In this document: positions 34,900-45,055 of the stretch, piece after piece
Layout: each line of letters begins with the position of its first letter
Numbering within the stretch: the stretch's first letter is position 1
NCBI GenBank assembly: GCA_030765065.1
Contig: CM060977.1
Coordinates: forward strand, 95,187,795-95,251,794
Direction: 5' to 3'
Length of the DNA: 64,000 bases
Source: Deroplatys truncata
Lineage: Eukaryota > Arthropoda > Insecta > Mantodea > Mantidae
The notes under the pieces: model-generated
What the model was told of the DNA's origin: nothing
The model's database searches: none
What the model saw: the letters and a program-made list of their open reading frames with translations, nothing else
Made by a program: the position numbers and the translations under genes

Positions 34900-35049
34900 T
34901 TATAGGATTCTGAAGCCCAATAACAGTAGGAACTGCTGATTGCGTGATGTTAACCTGATGGGCGTCAAGGGCAGAGCATGATGTGTGCGTCGAATCATTC
35001 CATTATTATATCCTCGACGTCGTTGACTTCTTCTAAAATCTATAGGCAT
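34900..35049 (-). CDS. 49-residue Arg-rich ORF, left arm
   Basis: Starts at the ATG at 35049 and ends at 34900. The N-terminus is basic (FRRSQRRRGYNNG). It lies directly upstream of the capsid-like remnant in the same direction. Short Arg-rich proteins ahead of the capsid gene occur in related elements, where they may pack DNA, but length and truncation make this a guess. It may be a stub of a longer protein. Confidence 0.35.
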   Translation of the reverse strand: MPIDFRRSQRRRGYNNGMIRRTHHALPLTPIRLTSRNQQFLLLLGFRIL

Positions 35050-35403
35050 TATGCTTATATCCTTGTTTCTAAAGGCAATGATATTGCTGTTATGCTCCCC
35101 TGTTTTCTCTATGAAGCGGATGTTTATGAACAGGTAAAATTTGATTTGATGGTTCCTGTGAAATACGGTATCCTGCCGTAACTGATGGGAAAACTGGTAG
35201 ATGGAGTGTCCACTTTTACTATAGAGGAAGGAGACTGATGCAATACTGCGCTAAATTCGTATGATGCTCAACCTAAATATATTCACTAGGAAATCAGATT
35301 AAGACAACTGATTAGGTGGAATAACTTTGTCACTGAAGGGCCACAGAACGTTCCTATAGAACAATCACTGGAAAAAAATCAAGAGCGAAAGGACATTTTA
35401 ATG

Positions 35404-35404
35404 A

Positions 35405-35445
<41 letters not shown>

Positions 35446-35450
35446 TTATT
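35404..35450. repeat. TTA microsatellite, left arm
   Basis: About 14 TTA units. The right arm has only a short version at 39755-39770, showing replication slippage after the arms separated. Confidence 0.95.
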
Positions 35451-35688
35451 CACTGATCTAATAAAGAAGACATTCGCATCCTAATATGAGGAATCTTTAA
35501 ACGTAGGGCATACAAGTCAAGGTCTATGTTACTCAATGCTTTTTCCGGGACAAGTATAGCCCTCTACCTGAGTTTTTTGAATTCCCTTTCAGGCTCTGTC
35601 TCCTCTTCGTTTCTGTGTTTCTTCCCTTATTCTTCTTCACTCTAAAACCTCTCCCTCTTGCTTCAATTTCTCTGTTACGTCTCATCAT

Positions 35689-36039
35689 TTAAGCAAGTTG
35701 TTTAGCCGCAGCTTTTTTCTTATTTACAGCTGTAGCAATTTGTGATGCACCTCCAGCGGCGGCTCCTAGTGCTGCAATAATTTGTATGAGCGGTAGAAAC
35801 CCTCCTCGTTTCTTCTTTTTGGACCCTCCGCCAACAGATACCTTTCTCTCAATTTTTCTCTTGTGCCTCATCATTTCGGCAAGTTGTTTACCTGCTGCCT
35901 TTTTCTTATTTACTGCTGAGGCATTTTGGGCTGCACCTCCAGCAGCAGCGCCTAGAGCTGCAATAATTGGTATGAGAGGTAGAAATCCTCCTCGTTTCTT
36001 CTTCGTGGTTCCTGCACCTGGAGCTACCTTTCCCTTCAT
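35689..36039 (-). CDS. basic ORF with two core-X/mu-like motifs
   Basis: A 116-residue frame starting at the ATG at 36039, in the core next to the left arm. It is two near-identical units of about 52 residues, each with a Lys-rich stretch, then GGFLPLI and a Gly/Ala helix (AALGAAAGGA), then a basic tail (AEMMRHKRKIE in unit 1). The basic-plus-GGFLPLI pattern matches in kind the C-terminus of adenovirus core protein X (mu) and PX-like proteins of adenovirus-related elements, which condense DNA and may act on membranes. Unit 2 ends at a TAA (35689-35691) where unit 1 has GAA. The frame continues beyond it with a further basic stretch, so the ORF looks shortened by a nonsense change. Confidence 0.6.
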   Translation of the reverse strand: MKGKVAPGAGTTKKKRGGFLPLIPIIAALGAAAGGAAQNASAVNKKKAAGKQLAEMMRHKRKIERKVSVGGGSKKKKRGGFLPLIQIIAALGAAAGGASQIATAVNKKKAAAKQLA

Positions 36040-36592
36040 AATTGCTTTTACTAGTCACGCTGCCAACTTTTTCACCTAATGTACATCAGATGTTTGCACG
36101 CTTTTCCAAGTCGTTTCAGCCAGATCTTGTCAGCAATGTTTCTCGAAGCAGAGTCCTTATGCTGAGCGTGGGCAATGCCGCTAAGATTACACGATTCGTC
36201 TAACGGAATGATTCCAGGGTCTCCTCTCTTTAATTTTTCTCTAGCTTTACCCCAGTTCCACAGTATATGTAACCAGGTAAATGTACTTCAACGGTTGCAG
36301 GCTAGTGAGAGAGTTAATTAAACCGAAAACTCTCGCGAGCTTAACCACCTTATCTCTCACGTTATACTAATTGATTTTTATTCGGGATAGTTCTTTTATA
36401 CTTTCTCATTAGCGTATATACATTAAGAGCGATTTATTTTATTTTAGCTGTCAGGCTAGAGCGGATGAAACAAGAATGCTCACAGCCTATTCATATGTTA
36501 GACTTTTAAACCGACTTTAGACGTGAACTTAGTGGAAAACTGCTTCATGTCAATGTTCTTGACGTGCCCATCCTGTAACCCATTCAGGGAAA

Positions 36593-38105
36593 AGGTGACC
36601 AGCAAAGGGAAAAACGTGACCAGTAAAGGGACAATTGTGACTAGCAAAGGGAAAAAGGTGATCAGTAAAGGGAAAAAGGTGACCAGCAAAGCGAAACACG
36701 TGACCAGCAAAGGGAAAAACGTGACCAGCAAAGGGAAAAAGGTGACCAGTAAAGGGGAAAATGTGACCAGCAAAAGGAAAAAGGTGACCAGTAAAGGAAA
36801 AAATGTGACCAGCAAAGGGAAAAATGTTACCAGCAAAGGGAAAAACGTGACCAGCAAAGCGAGAAACTGTGACCAGCAAAGGGAAAAACGTGACCAGCAA
36901 AGGGAAAAAGGTGACCAGCAAATGGAAAAAACGTGACCAGCAAAGGGAAAAAGGTGACCAGCAAAGGGAAAAAGGTGACCAGTAAAAGGAAAAAGGTGAC
37001 CAGCAAAGCGAAAAACGTGACCAGCAAAGGGAAAAACGTGACCAGCAAAGGGAAAAAGGTGACCAGGAAAGGGAAAAATGTGACCAGCAAAGGGAAAAAG
37101 GTGACCAGTAAAGGGAAAAGTGTGACCAGCAAAGGGAAAAAGGTGACCAGCAAAGGGAAAAAGGTGACCAGTAAAGGGAAAATTGTGACCAGCAAAGGGA
37201 AAAATGTGACTAGCAAAGGGAAAAAGGTGACCAGCAAAGGGAAAAAGTTTACCAGTAAAGCGAAAAAGGTGAACAGCAATGCGAAAACGTGACCAGCAAA
37301 GGGAAAAACGTGAATAGCAAAGGGAAAAAGGTGACCAGTAAAGGGAAAAAGGCGACCAGTAAAGGGAAAAATGTGACCAGCAAAGGGAAAAATGTGACCA
37401 GCAAAGGGAAAAAGGTGACCAGCAAAGGGAAAAATGTGACCAGCAAAGGTAAGAAGGTGACCATTAAAGGGAAAATGTGACGAGCAAAGGGAAAAAGGTG
37501 ACCAGTAAAGGGAAAAATGTGACCAGCAAAGGGAAAAAGGTGACCAGCAAAGGGAAAAACGTGACCAGCAAAGAGAAAAAGGTGACCAGTAAAGGGAAAA
37601 ATGTGACCAGCAAAGGGAAAAATGTGACCAGCAAAGGGAAAAATGTGACAGCAAAGGGAAAAACGTGACCAGCAAAGGGAAAAAGGTGACCAGTAAAGGG
37701 AAAAATGTGAGCAGCAAAGGGAAAAATGTGACCAGCAAAGGGAAAAATGTGACCAGTAAAGGGAAAAATGTTACCAGCAAAAGGAAAAAAGGTGACCAGC
37801 AAAGGGAAAAAAGGTGACCAGCAAAGGGAAAAACGTAACCAGCAAAGGGAAAAATGTGACCAGCAAAGGGAAAAATGTCACCAGCAAAGGGAAAAAGGTG
37901 ACCAGCAAAGGGAAAAATGAGACCAGCAAAGGGAAAAAGGTGACCAGCAAAGGGAAAAAGGTGACACTAAAGGGAAAAATGGGACGAGCAAAGGGAAAAA
38001 CGTGACCTGCAAAGGGGAAAAAGGTGACCAGCAAAGGGAGGAATGTGACCAGCAAAGGGAAAAAGGTGACAGCAAAGGGAAAAAAGGTGACCAGCAAAGG
38101 GAAAA
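36593..38105 (+). repeat. 21-bp minisatellite in the core (about 72 units)
   Basis: Consensus GTGACCAGCAAAGGGAAAAA with one further base, units mostly 21 bp. Frequent variants are CAGTAAAGG and AACGTG/AATGTG/AAGGTG. Because the unit is seven codons, the plus strand is open in pieces of 63-137 codons as VTSKGKK repeats and the minus strand as LVTFFPL repeats. One- and two-base indels break each frame several times. Confidence 0.9.
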
Positions 38106-38109
38106 TGAC

Positions 38110-39050
38110 CAGTATCTCACTCAACTCTCGCATTCTCTGTGCTAACTATCAAGAAAACTTGTACTCTTATCTCTATGAATCCATTTCTAGCTACTTGAAT
38201 CTGCTTGTGCTTAATGAGATAGTTATAATTAACGGAATTACAACTATTATGTGCGAGTGCTACAATATTTTGCTTAGTCTAATTCGGACATGGCTGTCTA
38301 TATACATCAAAACCTGAGTATATATATAAATACATAAATGTTAAAAAACAGCTCAGTCTCGTGTGAAGCGATTACTTTGACCCAAGATTACCTGGATTAT
38401 ACAAGGAATAATGGCTTGAAGATATATTCATAAAATAATTAACAACCGTATTCTTTAGTTTAATAACTCAACATCAATATCACACAAATGATTACAATTA
38501 TCATTCCCTATTTCTTTTTAGAGTTTACAGTTTCAACATTATTATTCGATTACAATTTTTACAATTTGCTTCCTGCTCTCACATTTAAAGCTTTATAGTT
38601 AAACGCCAAGAATAAATATCTCTACCCGACGATAAGTCTTTACCGCTGCCCAATTACCAAAAAAGAATTTTAAATATATTTAGCCGAAAGAGAATTTTGT
38701 ATACCGTGCCGAATGCCTCTATCTGACGTGATCCTGCTTGTTTCCCTCGATAAAGACAGACTGGTTCGTCCTCCCAGCCGGGACGTTCGAGCAGATTGAG
38801 TGTTTTTGCGCCTGCGCAGTCGACGAGTCTCGTGGCGTGACCCACTACGTGAGTCCAAACTTGTGCTGGTTCTTCTTCTTGTAGCGAACTGATTAAAGAA
38901 CTACTACGTTGCTCGTTGCACTTCTTTTTGCCACATTCGGCAGCGTTCCTTTGATACCTGCCCGTCGCGTAATGTATATTTCTCCTGGGAGGGTGGATTT
39001 GGCACACGTGTTATCGTATACAAACTCAACATCTACAGTATACATTGAGT
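38110..39050. other. core segment without a clear gene
   Basis: A minus-strand frame of 117 codons (38654-39007) is the largest here. It shows no domain and no mirror copy. A GC-richer patch with TGCGCCTGCGCAGTCG lies at 38805-38825. Confidence 0.4.
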
Positions 39051-39130
39051 AGTTTATATATACTGCTTGAGCATGAACACTCACAAAGACGGACAATTAC
39101 AGTCAATTTACGAGAATCTTGATTTTTCGT

Positions 39131-39646
39131 ATGTTTCCCAAAAGGGGGAGTAATCGCTTTGTTAAGTGCTGCATATGTAATAGAACTTTAAAAAACAGGA
39201 CAATTTCAAGGCTTAAGCAACATAGGAGAAGAAGCTGTAAAGCAATGGCCAGCTGTGCATTGACTACAACACCCAAACGAGATCCTGAAATCTTCTCAAG
39301 TCCCGAAGAGCGGGATTCAAGATGTACCGTACTTGGAACCAGGTCAAGCGATCCTGTAATAACGTCAAGAGCTACCACTGATGAAACAATGAGAGCAGTT
39401 TCTTTGAATGAGCAAAGTCTGAATAAACACACCAATGAAAGCAAGCATACTAGTGTCAACTCACCTAGATTAGAAGATATATCCAAAGCGAATACAGAGG
39501 AGATGCTATACCGCCACACCGATCCTAATGATTTGGTAAACATGCTAAGGGTACTCATGATGCTTCATACTCCTGATAAAAATGACTTTTCCGATGCGAT
39601 TAGCGACATTATTCAGGATTTAAAGCTGGGTGGTTTTATAGCGTGA
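39131..39646 (+). CDS. zinc-finger-like protein in the core
   Basis: 171 residues from the ATG at 39131. A TTTATATATA motif at 39053-39062 lies upstream. Residues about 12-34 form C-x2-C-x14-H-x4-C (CCICNRT ... KQHRRRSC), which suggests a DNA- or protein-binding zinc finger of BED or C2HC type. The centre is polar and Ser/Thr-rich. The C-terminus is acidic-amphipathic (DLVNMLRVLMMLH, DAISDIIQDLKLGG) and may pair with a partner. It stops 57 bp before the right arm. I cannot name a family. Confidence 0.5.
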   Translation: MFPKRGSNRFVKCCICNRTLKNRTISRLKQHRRRSCKAMASCALTTTPKRDPEIFSSPEERDSRCTVLGTRSSDPVITSRATTDETMRAVSLNEQSLNKHTNESKHTSVNSPRLEDISKANTEEMLYRHTDPNDLVNMLRVLMMLHTPDKNDFSDAISDIIQDLKLGGFIA

Positions 39647-40131
39647 TTAGCATCTGCAGAACCTTGAAACCATGAAAGAGTTAGAAAGATTCGTCATATT
39701 AGGAAGATTCCTCATATTAGGATGCGAATGTCTTCTTTATTAGATCAGTGAATAAATATAATAATAATAAAAATGCCATTAAAATGTCCTTTCACTCTTG
39801 ATTTTTTTTCCAGTGATTGTTCTATAGGAACGTTCTGTGGCCCTTCAGTGACAAAGTTATTCCATCTAATCAGCTGTCTTAATCTGATTTCCTAGTGAAT
39901 ATATTTAGGTTGAGCATCATAAAAATTTAGCGCAGTATTGCATCAGTCTCCTTCCCCTATAGTAACAGTAAGCACTCCATCTACCAGTTTTCCCATCAGT
40001 TACGGCAGGATACCGTATTTCACAGGAACCATCAAATCAAATTTTACCTGTTCATAAACATCCGCTTCATAGAGCAAACAGGGGAGCATAACAGCAATAT
40101 CATTGCCTTTAGAAACAAGGATATAAGCATA

Positions 40132-40281
40132 ATGCCTATAGATTTTAGAAGAAGTCAACGACGTCGAGGATATAATAATGGAATGATTCGACGCACACAT
40201 CATGCTCTGCTCTTGACGCCCATCAGGTTAGCATCACGCAATCAGCAGTTCCTACAGTTATTGGGCTTCAGAATCCTATAA
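40132..40281 (+). CDS. 49-residue Arg-rich ORF, right arm
   Basis: Mirror of 34900-35049, with three or so substitutions in the C-terminal half. The RRRGYNNGMIRR segment is unchanged. Confidence 0.35.
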   Translation: MPIDFRRSQRRRGYNNGMIRRTHHALLLTPIRLASRNQQFLQLLGFRIL

Positions 40282-40284
40282 TCA

Positions 40285-40613
40285 TTGGACATCTTCAATG
40301 TTACCGACACCGAGATTCGAGGACAAGATCGCTAAGAAGAGAAACATGTGTTTTCACCATATAATACATCAGCTCTGGACTCTTAACAACGAGTTTAGAA
40401 TCCCTTGTCAAGTTGAACATTTATATACTTTACACCGTCTCAGGGTGAAGAGAATGCTGTTGTTAAACCTGTACTCATCGAGTGGAGAAGGCTTGTGATT
40501 CGACTTTCTGATGCTGAGATCCTCAAGATGTTAAGCTGGATAAGACGCTGTTTCAACCATTTAGGACCACGGATCTGCATACTCAACCAGCTGTGTTACA
40601 GGAATTTACCTGA
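40285..40613 (+). pseudogene. capsid-like remnant, right arm
   Basis: Mirror of 34568-34895 but more decayed. An extra T near 40382 disrupts the first piece, and a missing C near 40529 shifts the second piece, which is still in frame in the left arm. Confidence 0.45.
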
Positions 40614-41124
40614 ATAGTGACACGACATCTAAAATGGAGAAGCCGTGTTTGTCATTTTTGGTGCTCTGACTTAAGATCGAGTAATGCATCTAAAGGCGGT
40701 TCTCTTTATGATCATTGTGACATAACTTAAACTAATCATTGTAGTGATTTATTTTTCATTAGGAATGCAAGGATTTTTAATGAATAAGAACACTATGTAA
40801 TAGCATACCTTAATTCTTTTATTGTTATTATTTATCTTACATTTCCATCACTTTCTCGTCCGACGCATTGTTTCTGTATATGTCATTACACTTGCAATAG
40901 CAGGTTATACAAATTTCCTTATTATATAAATGAAAGTCTTTTTATTTTCATAATTTGTATTCCAGCGTGGCAAATAGTCTTAATGCTGTTAATGTATACA
41001 GGGCTCAAGTCTTTTAGGATACAAATTTCACCATTACTTAAAGTATTTTCACAGTCACTTAAATTATTGCTCACAATGCTTAATTTCAGTGAATATAGGG
41101 AGACTAGTTCGATCTAACTCTCAG

Positions 41125-41466
41125 CTATGCATTGAATTGTATACAAAATTGGCCGTATTTTTTCATCGTATACCCTGTAATGTTATATAAGTATCCTGTC
41201 TTAATGTGTTTCGGTGATGTAGATGTCTCAGCACCCGTTTCTTGCCGAAATGTTTCTTGTAGGTGCCGATGGTGCTTATTCCACCCTCCAATAGCGTCAG
41301 TATCCTTTGCATGGCAGCAGGCTATTCCTCTTCTTCTTCCTCTTATTGCACACCCTGAAACATTGCACAATGAAAGTCTTAGAAAACTATCTTGTCCAAG
41401 TAAAGGCAACCTGAAAAGAATTACATTTTTTGTTATGATACATGTAAAATGAAGCATATGATACAT
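41125..41466 (-). CDS. uncharacterised 113-codon ORF, right arm
   Basis: Mirror of 33715-34056. The translation is identical to the left-arm copy over all 113 residues, and so is the antisense frame. Confidence 0.3.
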   Translation of the reverse strand: MYHMLHFTCIITKNVILFRLPLLGQDSFLRLSLCNVSGCAIRGRRRGIACCHAKDTDAIGGWNKHHRHLQETFRQETGAETSTSPKHIKTGYLYNITGYTMKKYGQFCIQFNA

Positions 41467-41675
41467 GTAAAATGAAGGACAAAGATTTGTATAAACATTC
41501 GGATATTTAGAGTTATTTCAATGCGCTAGATATAATTAAACTCAGAGCATGTGATATTGTGATTTCGTAAATTTTTTATAAAATTCTATTATATGCATCT
41601 TTGGTATCTTTATATGTAATATCAATGAGTCAGTTGTTTTATTTATGAATTTTTCATTGTGAAATAGGAGAACAT

Positions 41676-42657
41676 TCAATACTTAAGTTTGACACTTCTA
41701 CGCACCTTCTTTGCATGTAAAAAAGACAATTTACATGTCTTAAATTTCCCCGTCTCTGCCATGCCATTATACTGGAGGTATACGTTCCCAGGTATTTCTG
41801 CAATCTCTTGATCGGTTAACGAATTATAGCGCTCTGGCAAGAACACTTGACAATCCTCCAGCGAAGATACGATCCTGGTACCATATCTTGTTTGAACTCT
41901 CTTTAAGGACTTTATCTCATAGTTAAGACCTATTTCGAGATCTTCTACTCTACGAAACGGTAGGAAACTACGCTCTTCAACCATCTTGTTAAGTCTATCA
42001 GCTAAACAATCTGTAACAGACATTGTCATGAATTATTATTTTCTTTACATTATTCAAGTTGAAGAACAAGTTATACACTTCTTTATATTAGAACTAGGGT
42101 GTGTATTTTTTGTAAGTAAGCCTATGAATATGTAGAGAAATAAAGAATAAGTACAGAAAATCATGTGAATGTTCATTGAAGATGAGCCAGCAGAGAACCT
42201 AAGAATGAGTAGAGGAAATCGTGTGCGAATGTATAATGAAACAAAAAATGAGTTGGGGAAAATCGTATGAATGTTTATGTAAGAAGAATGTGTAGCGAAG
42301 ATCGTGTGAATGTTAATGGAAGCAAAGTTTGTGCAGAGAAAGTCGTGTGAATGTTAACAGAGCATGAACCTGCAGGGGGAACAAAGAATGAGTAGAGGAA
42401 ATCATGTGAGTGTATAGTGAAACAAAGAATGAGGGGGAAAGTCGTATGAGTGTTTATGTAAGAAGAATGTGTGGCGAAAATCATGTGAACTGGAGAAGAG
42501 TATGCAGTGAAATCCATGTGAATGTAAAGCACAGATTAGAAAATATGATGCTCTTTGCAACGAATCGTCTTTCATGTACTGTAACGTTTAAACAAAATTA
42601 AATGTATTGTAAAAGCCAACAGTGATTTTGTATAGTTATGTAAAACTCACCTTGCAT
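41676..42657 (-). CDS. small spliced gene, OB-fold-like protein, right arm
   Basis: Mirror copy of the left-arm gene: exon 1 at 42657-42651, intron 42650-42011 with the same GTGAGT and TGTTACAG ends, exon 2 at 42010-41676. It is also 113 residues and differs by two substitutions (T to F in the FLPTRR segment and T to I nearby). Both copies stay open although the arms have diverged. That could mean selection, recent duplication or gene conversion between arms. Confidence 0.55.
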
Positions 42658-43039
42658 TGTCATGTTTTGATATGTGCTGAATGTGTAGACGGCCTGCAGC
42701 TCACGTTGCTTTTAATGCTCTTTAAACTTGAATGTAAAGTTAATAAGCACACAACAGTTCTAACATCGGCAGATATCTGTTTATATAGGGATCTAAAACC
42801 CCTCCAGGCGATGTCGTTACGTCATCATGGCTGTGATGCTTACACTTCACGTGATTATTGCATCCAATGACATCATCTCTTGCTGCGCATCCGCGGAGGC
42901 TCTCAGCACTTCTATCCCTACTTGTTTCACTTCCTCTCGCTCTCTCTCTCCCTCACTCGCTCTCTCTCTCACACGAAGTACATCCATAATGTCGTTACAC
43001 AAAGCTGCATACAGTTACATTCTAGTGTACAGAGGAAAA

Positions 43040-43760
43040 TTAAGGAAGTCATTGAAAGATCGGGATTAGAACTATGGGCAACTGATTGGAAATTATATAC
43101 AGCATTAATTGTTCATTGTATGAGCTATCAAACATGCTTTCGTCTACAGCTCTATCTCTGTTAGTTTCAGCAATAATTGAGATTTAAACTTAAGGATCGA
43201 ACCCAGGACGTCAGGTACCCTAATATACACCGCTGGATATTATTAACGTAATAGATTTATTTGGTGCCTTTGTCTTAATTATTTACTATGTTATTAAATT
43301 TATAAATAAACTTCATTGAATCGGTATTCGAACTCAGAACGCCAGAAACAAAATTATTTATTATATTAGTTTGATGTGTTTAAGAGACCTGTATGCAGTT
43401 ACAGCATCGATTTATGTGATATATTCTAGAGCACAGTGGAAAATTAAGGAAGTAACTGAAAGATCGGGATTCGAGCTAGGGATAACTGATTGGAAATTAT
43501 ATAAAGCATTAATTGTTCATCATAAGAACTAAAAATCGTGCTTTGGTCCGCACCTTAATCCCTTCTAGTTTCTGAGATAATTGAGATTTTAAAATTAAGT
43601 ATCGAGCCCATGATACCTGGACTCTAATATACATGCACAAGAAAGGAACTAATGACATAAAAGTAATAAAGCTTACTTACTGTTTTTATTTTAATTAGTT
43701 TTGGAGTTATTAGAAGATGAATTTGTAATCACTCCTAGGATTCGAACCCCTGCATCCAGA
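43040..43760 (-). repeat. higher-order repeat, right arm
   Basis: Mirror of the 31400-32170 array, including the GGTTTCGAGC/GATTCGAACC boxes near 43740. Confidence 0.65.
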
Positions 43761-44399
43761 CCGGTTTCGAGCAAATCGGAAATGTGCCTTGCATCGGAGC
43801 TACAATTAGTTTTTATTGTATCATTTTGTCTCTTTTCATTCAGGGCATGCGCATGAGTTGGTGTGTGCGTGTGTGGGTTGGCGCTGTTGGATGTAAGTGA
43901 ACAGGTATATGTGCTTGCACGTGTGTGTGTGTGTGGTCGTGTGCGTATGCACAAGTGTAACAGTGTATGTATGTATGTACGCGAGTGCGTGTGCGTGTGC
44001 GTGTATGTTTGTGTCCATGTATATGTATGTGTGAGTGTTAGACCCCTAGTGTATGTATGTATACGCATGAGGTGCGTGAATGCGTGTGTGTACTGGTGTA
44101 TGTATGTGTGTGTGTACTGTTGTATGTATGTGCGTGTGTGTATGTGTGTGCGTATGTGTACTTACATGTACGTGTGTGCGTGTGTGTGCATGCGTGCACC
44201 AGTGTATGTTTGCTGATGTGTGTACAAGCGCTCGTGTATATGCGAACGCCTGAATGTGTACAAGTCGTGGAGAAAGAAAGAGATAGATAGAAAGAAAAAG
44301 AGAGGAGAAGAAGAAAGAATGTTGTCTAGGAATCGGGATATCTAAGTATGCACCAGGTTTAATATAAATAATTATATTTGCTAAATGCACTTTTAATCC

Positions 44400-45055
44400 G
44401 ACCGCCCCCTGCTTCAATATTTTAATAGTTATTATAACGTTTCGCAGGGTAAGATTCAAACTATGGGCCTCTGGTTCCTAAGAATACAGCTCGTTAAACA
44501 TTGTAATGTCGTATAAATTAAATTATATTTGTTAAACACGTTTTAATCTGACCGCCCAGTACTCACATAGTTTAATATTTATTAAGCATTAGAGTTTCGC
44601 AGATTCGATCTAGAACCCTCTGAACACCGTTTCATTAATTAAATTATATTTGTTAAATACATTTTAATCTAGACGTGCATAGTTTAATAGTTATTGTGCA
44701 TTAGAGTTTCGCAGATTCGATCTAGGACCCTCTGAACACCCTTTTTATTAATTATTGTAATGATATATAAAATTAAATTATATTTATTAAATACATTTTA
44801 ATCCGGCCGCGCATAGTTTAATAGTTATTGCGCATTAGAGTTTCGCTGCGTAAGATTCGAGCTAGAACCCTCTGAACGCCCTTTCATTAATTAGGGTAAT
44901 GATATATAAAAAATTAAATTATATTTAATAAATACATTTTTTTTACTCTGACCTTGCATAGTTTAATAGTTATTGCGCGTTAGAGTTTCACTTGGTAAGA
45001 TTCGAGCTACAATCCTCTGAACGCCCTTTTATTAATTAGGGTAATGATATAATAA
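44400..45055 (-). repeat. tandem units of 110-150 bp, right arm
   Basis: Mirror of 30170-30830. GATTCGAGCT and GATTCGATCT boxes recur with ATAGTTTAATAGTTATT linkers. Confidence 0.75.

Larger units (their letters stand above)
29030..35497 (+). repeat. left terminal inverted repeat, 6.47 kb
   Basis: Matches the right arm in reverse over its whole length with scattered substitutions and small indels. The breakpoint with the core is sharp, after TATGAGGAATCTT at 35497. Relative to the right arm it has an extra unit of about 120 bp near 29585-29740 and a longer TTA microsatellite at 35404-35450. Confidence 0.9.

Noticed and set aside
34978-35181. 67-codon plus-strand ORF in the left arm and its mirror at 40000-40203
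   Set aside because: It lies antisense to the Arg-rich ORF, has no motif, and its conservation between arms is expected from arm identity.
36523-38317. Series of Lys-rich (plus) and Phe/Leu-rich (minus) frames up to 317 codons
   Set aside because: They follow from the 21-bp repeat being seven codons long. Frames are broken repeatedly by small indels. Kept only as a minisatellite with a note on possible coding origin.
38654-39007. 117-codon minus-strand ORF in the core as an element gene
   Set aside because: No motif, no start or promoter context and no second copy to compare. Noted only within the core segment entry.
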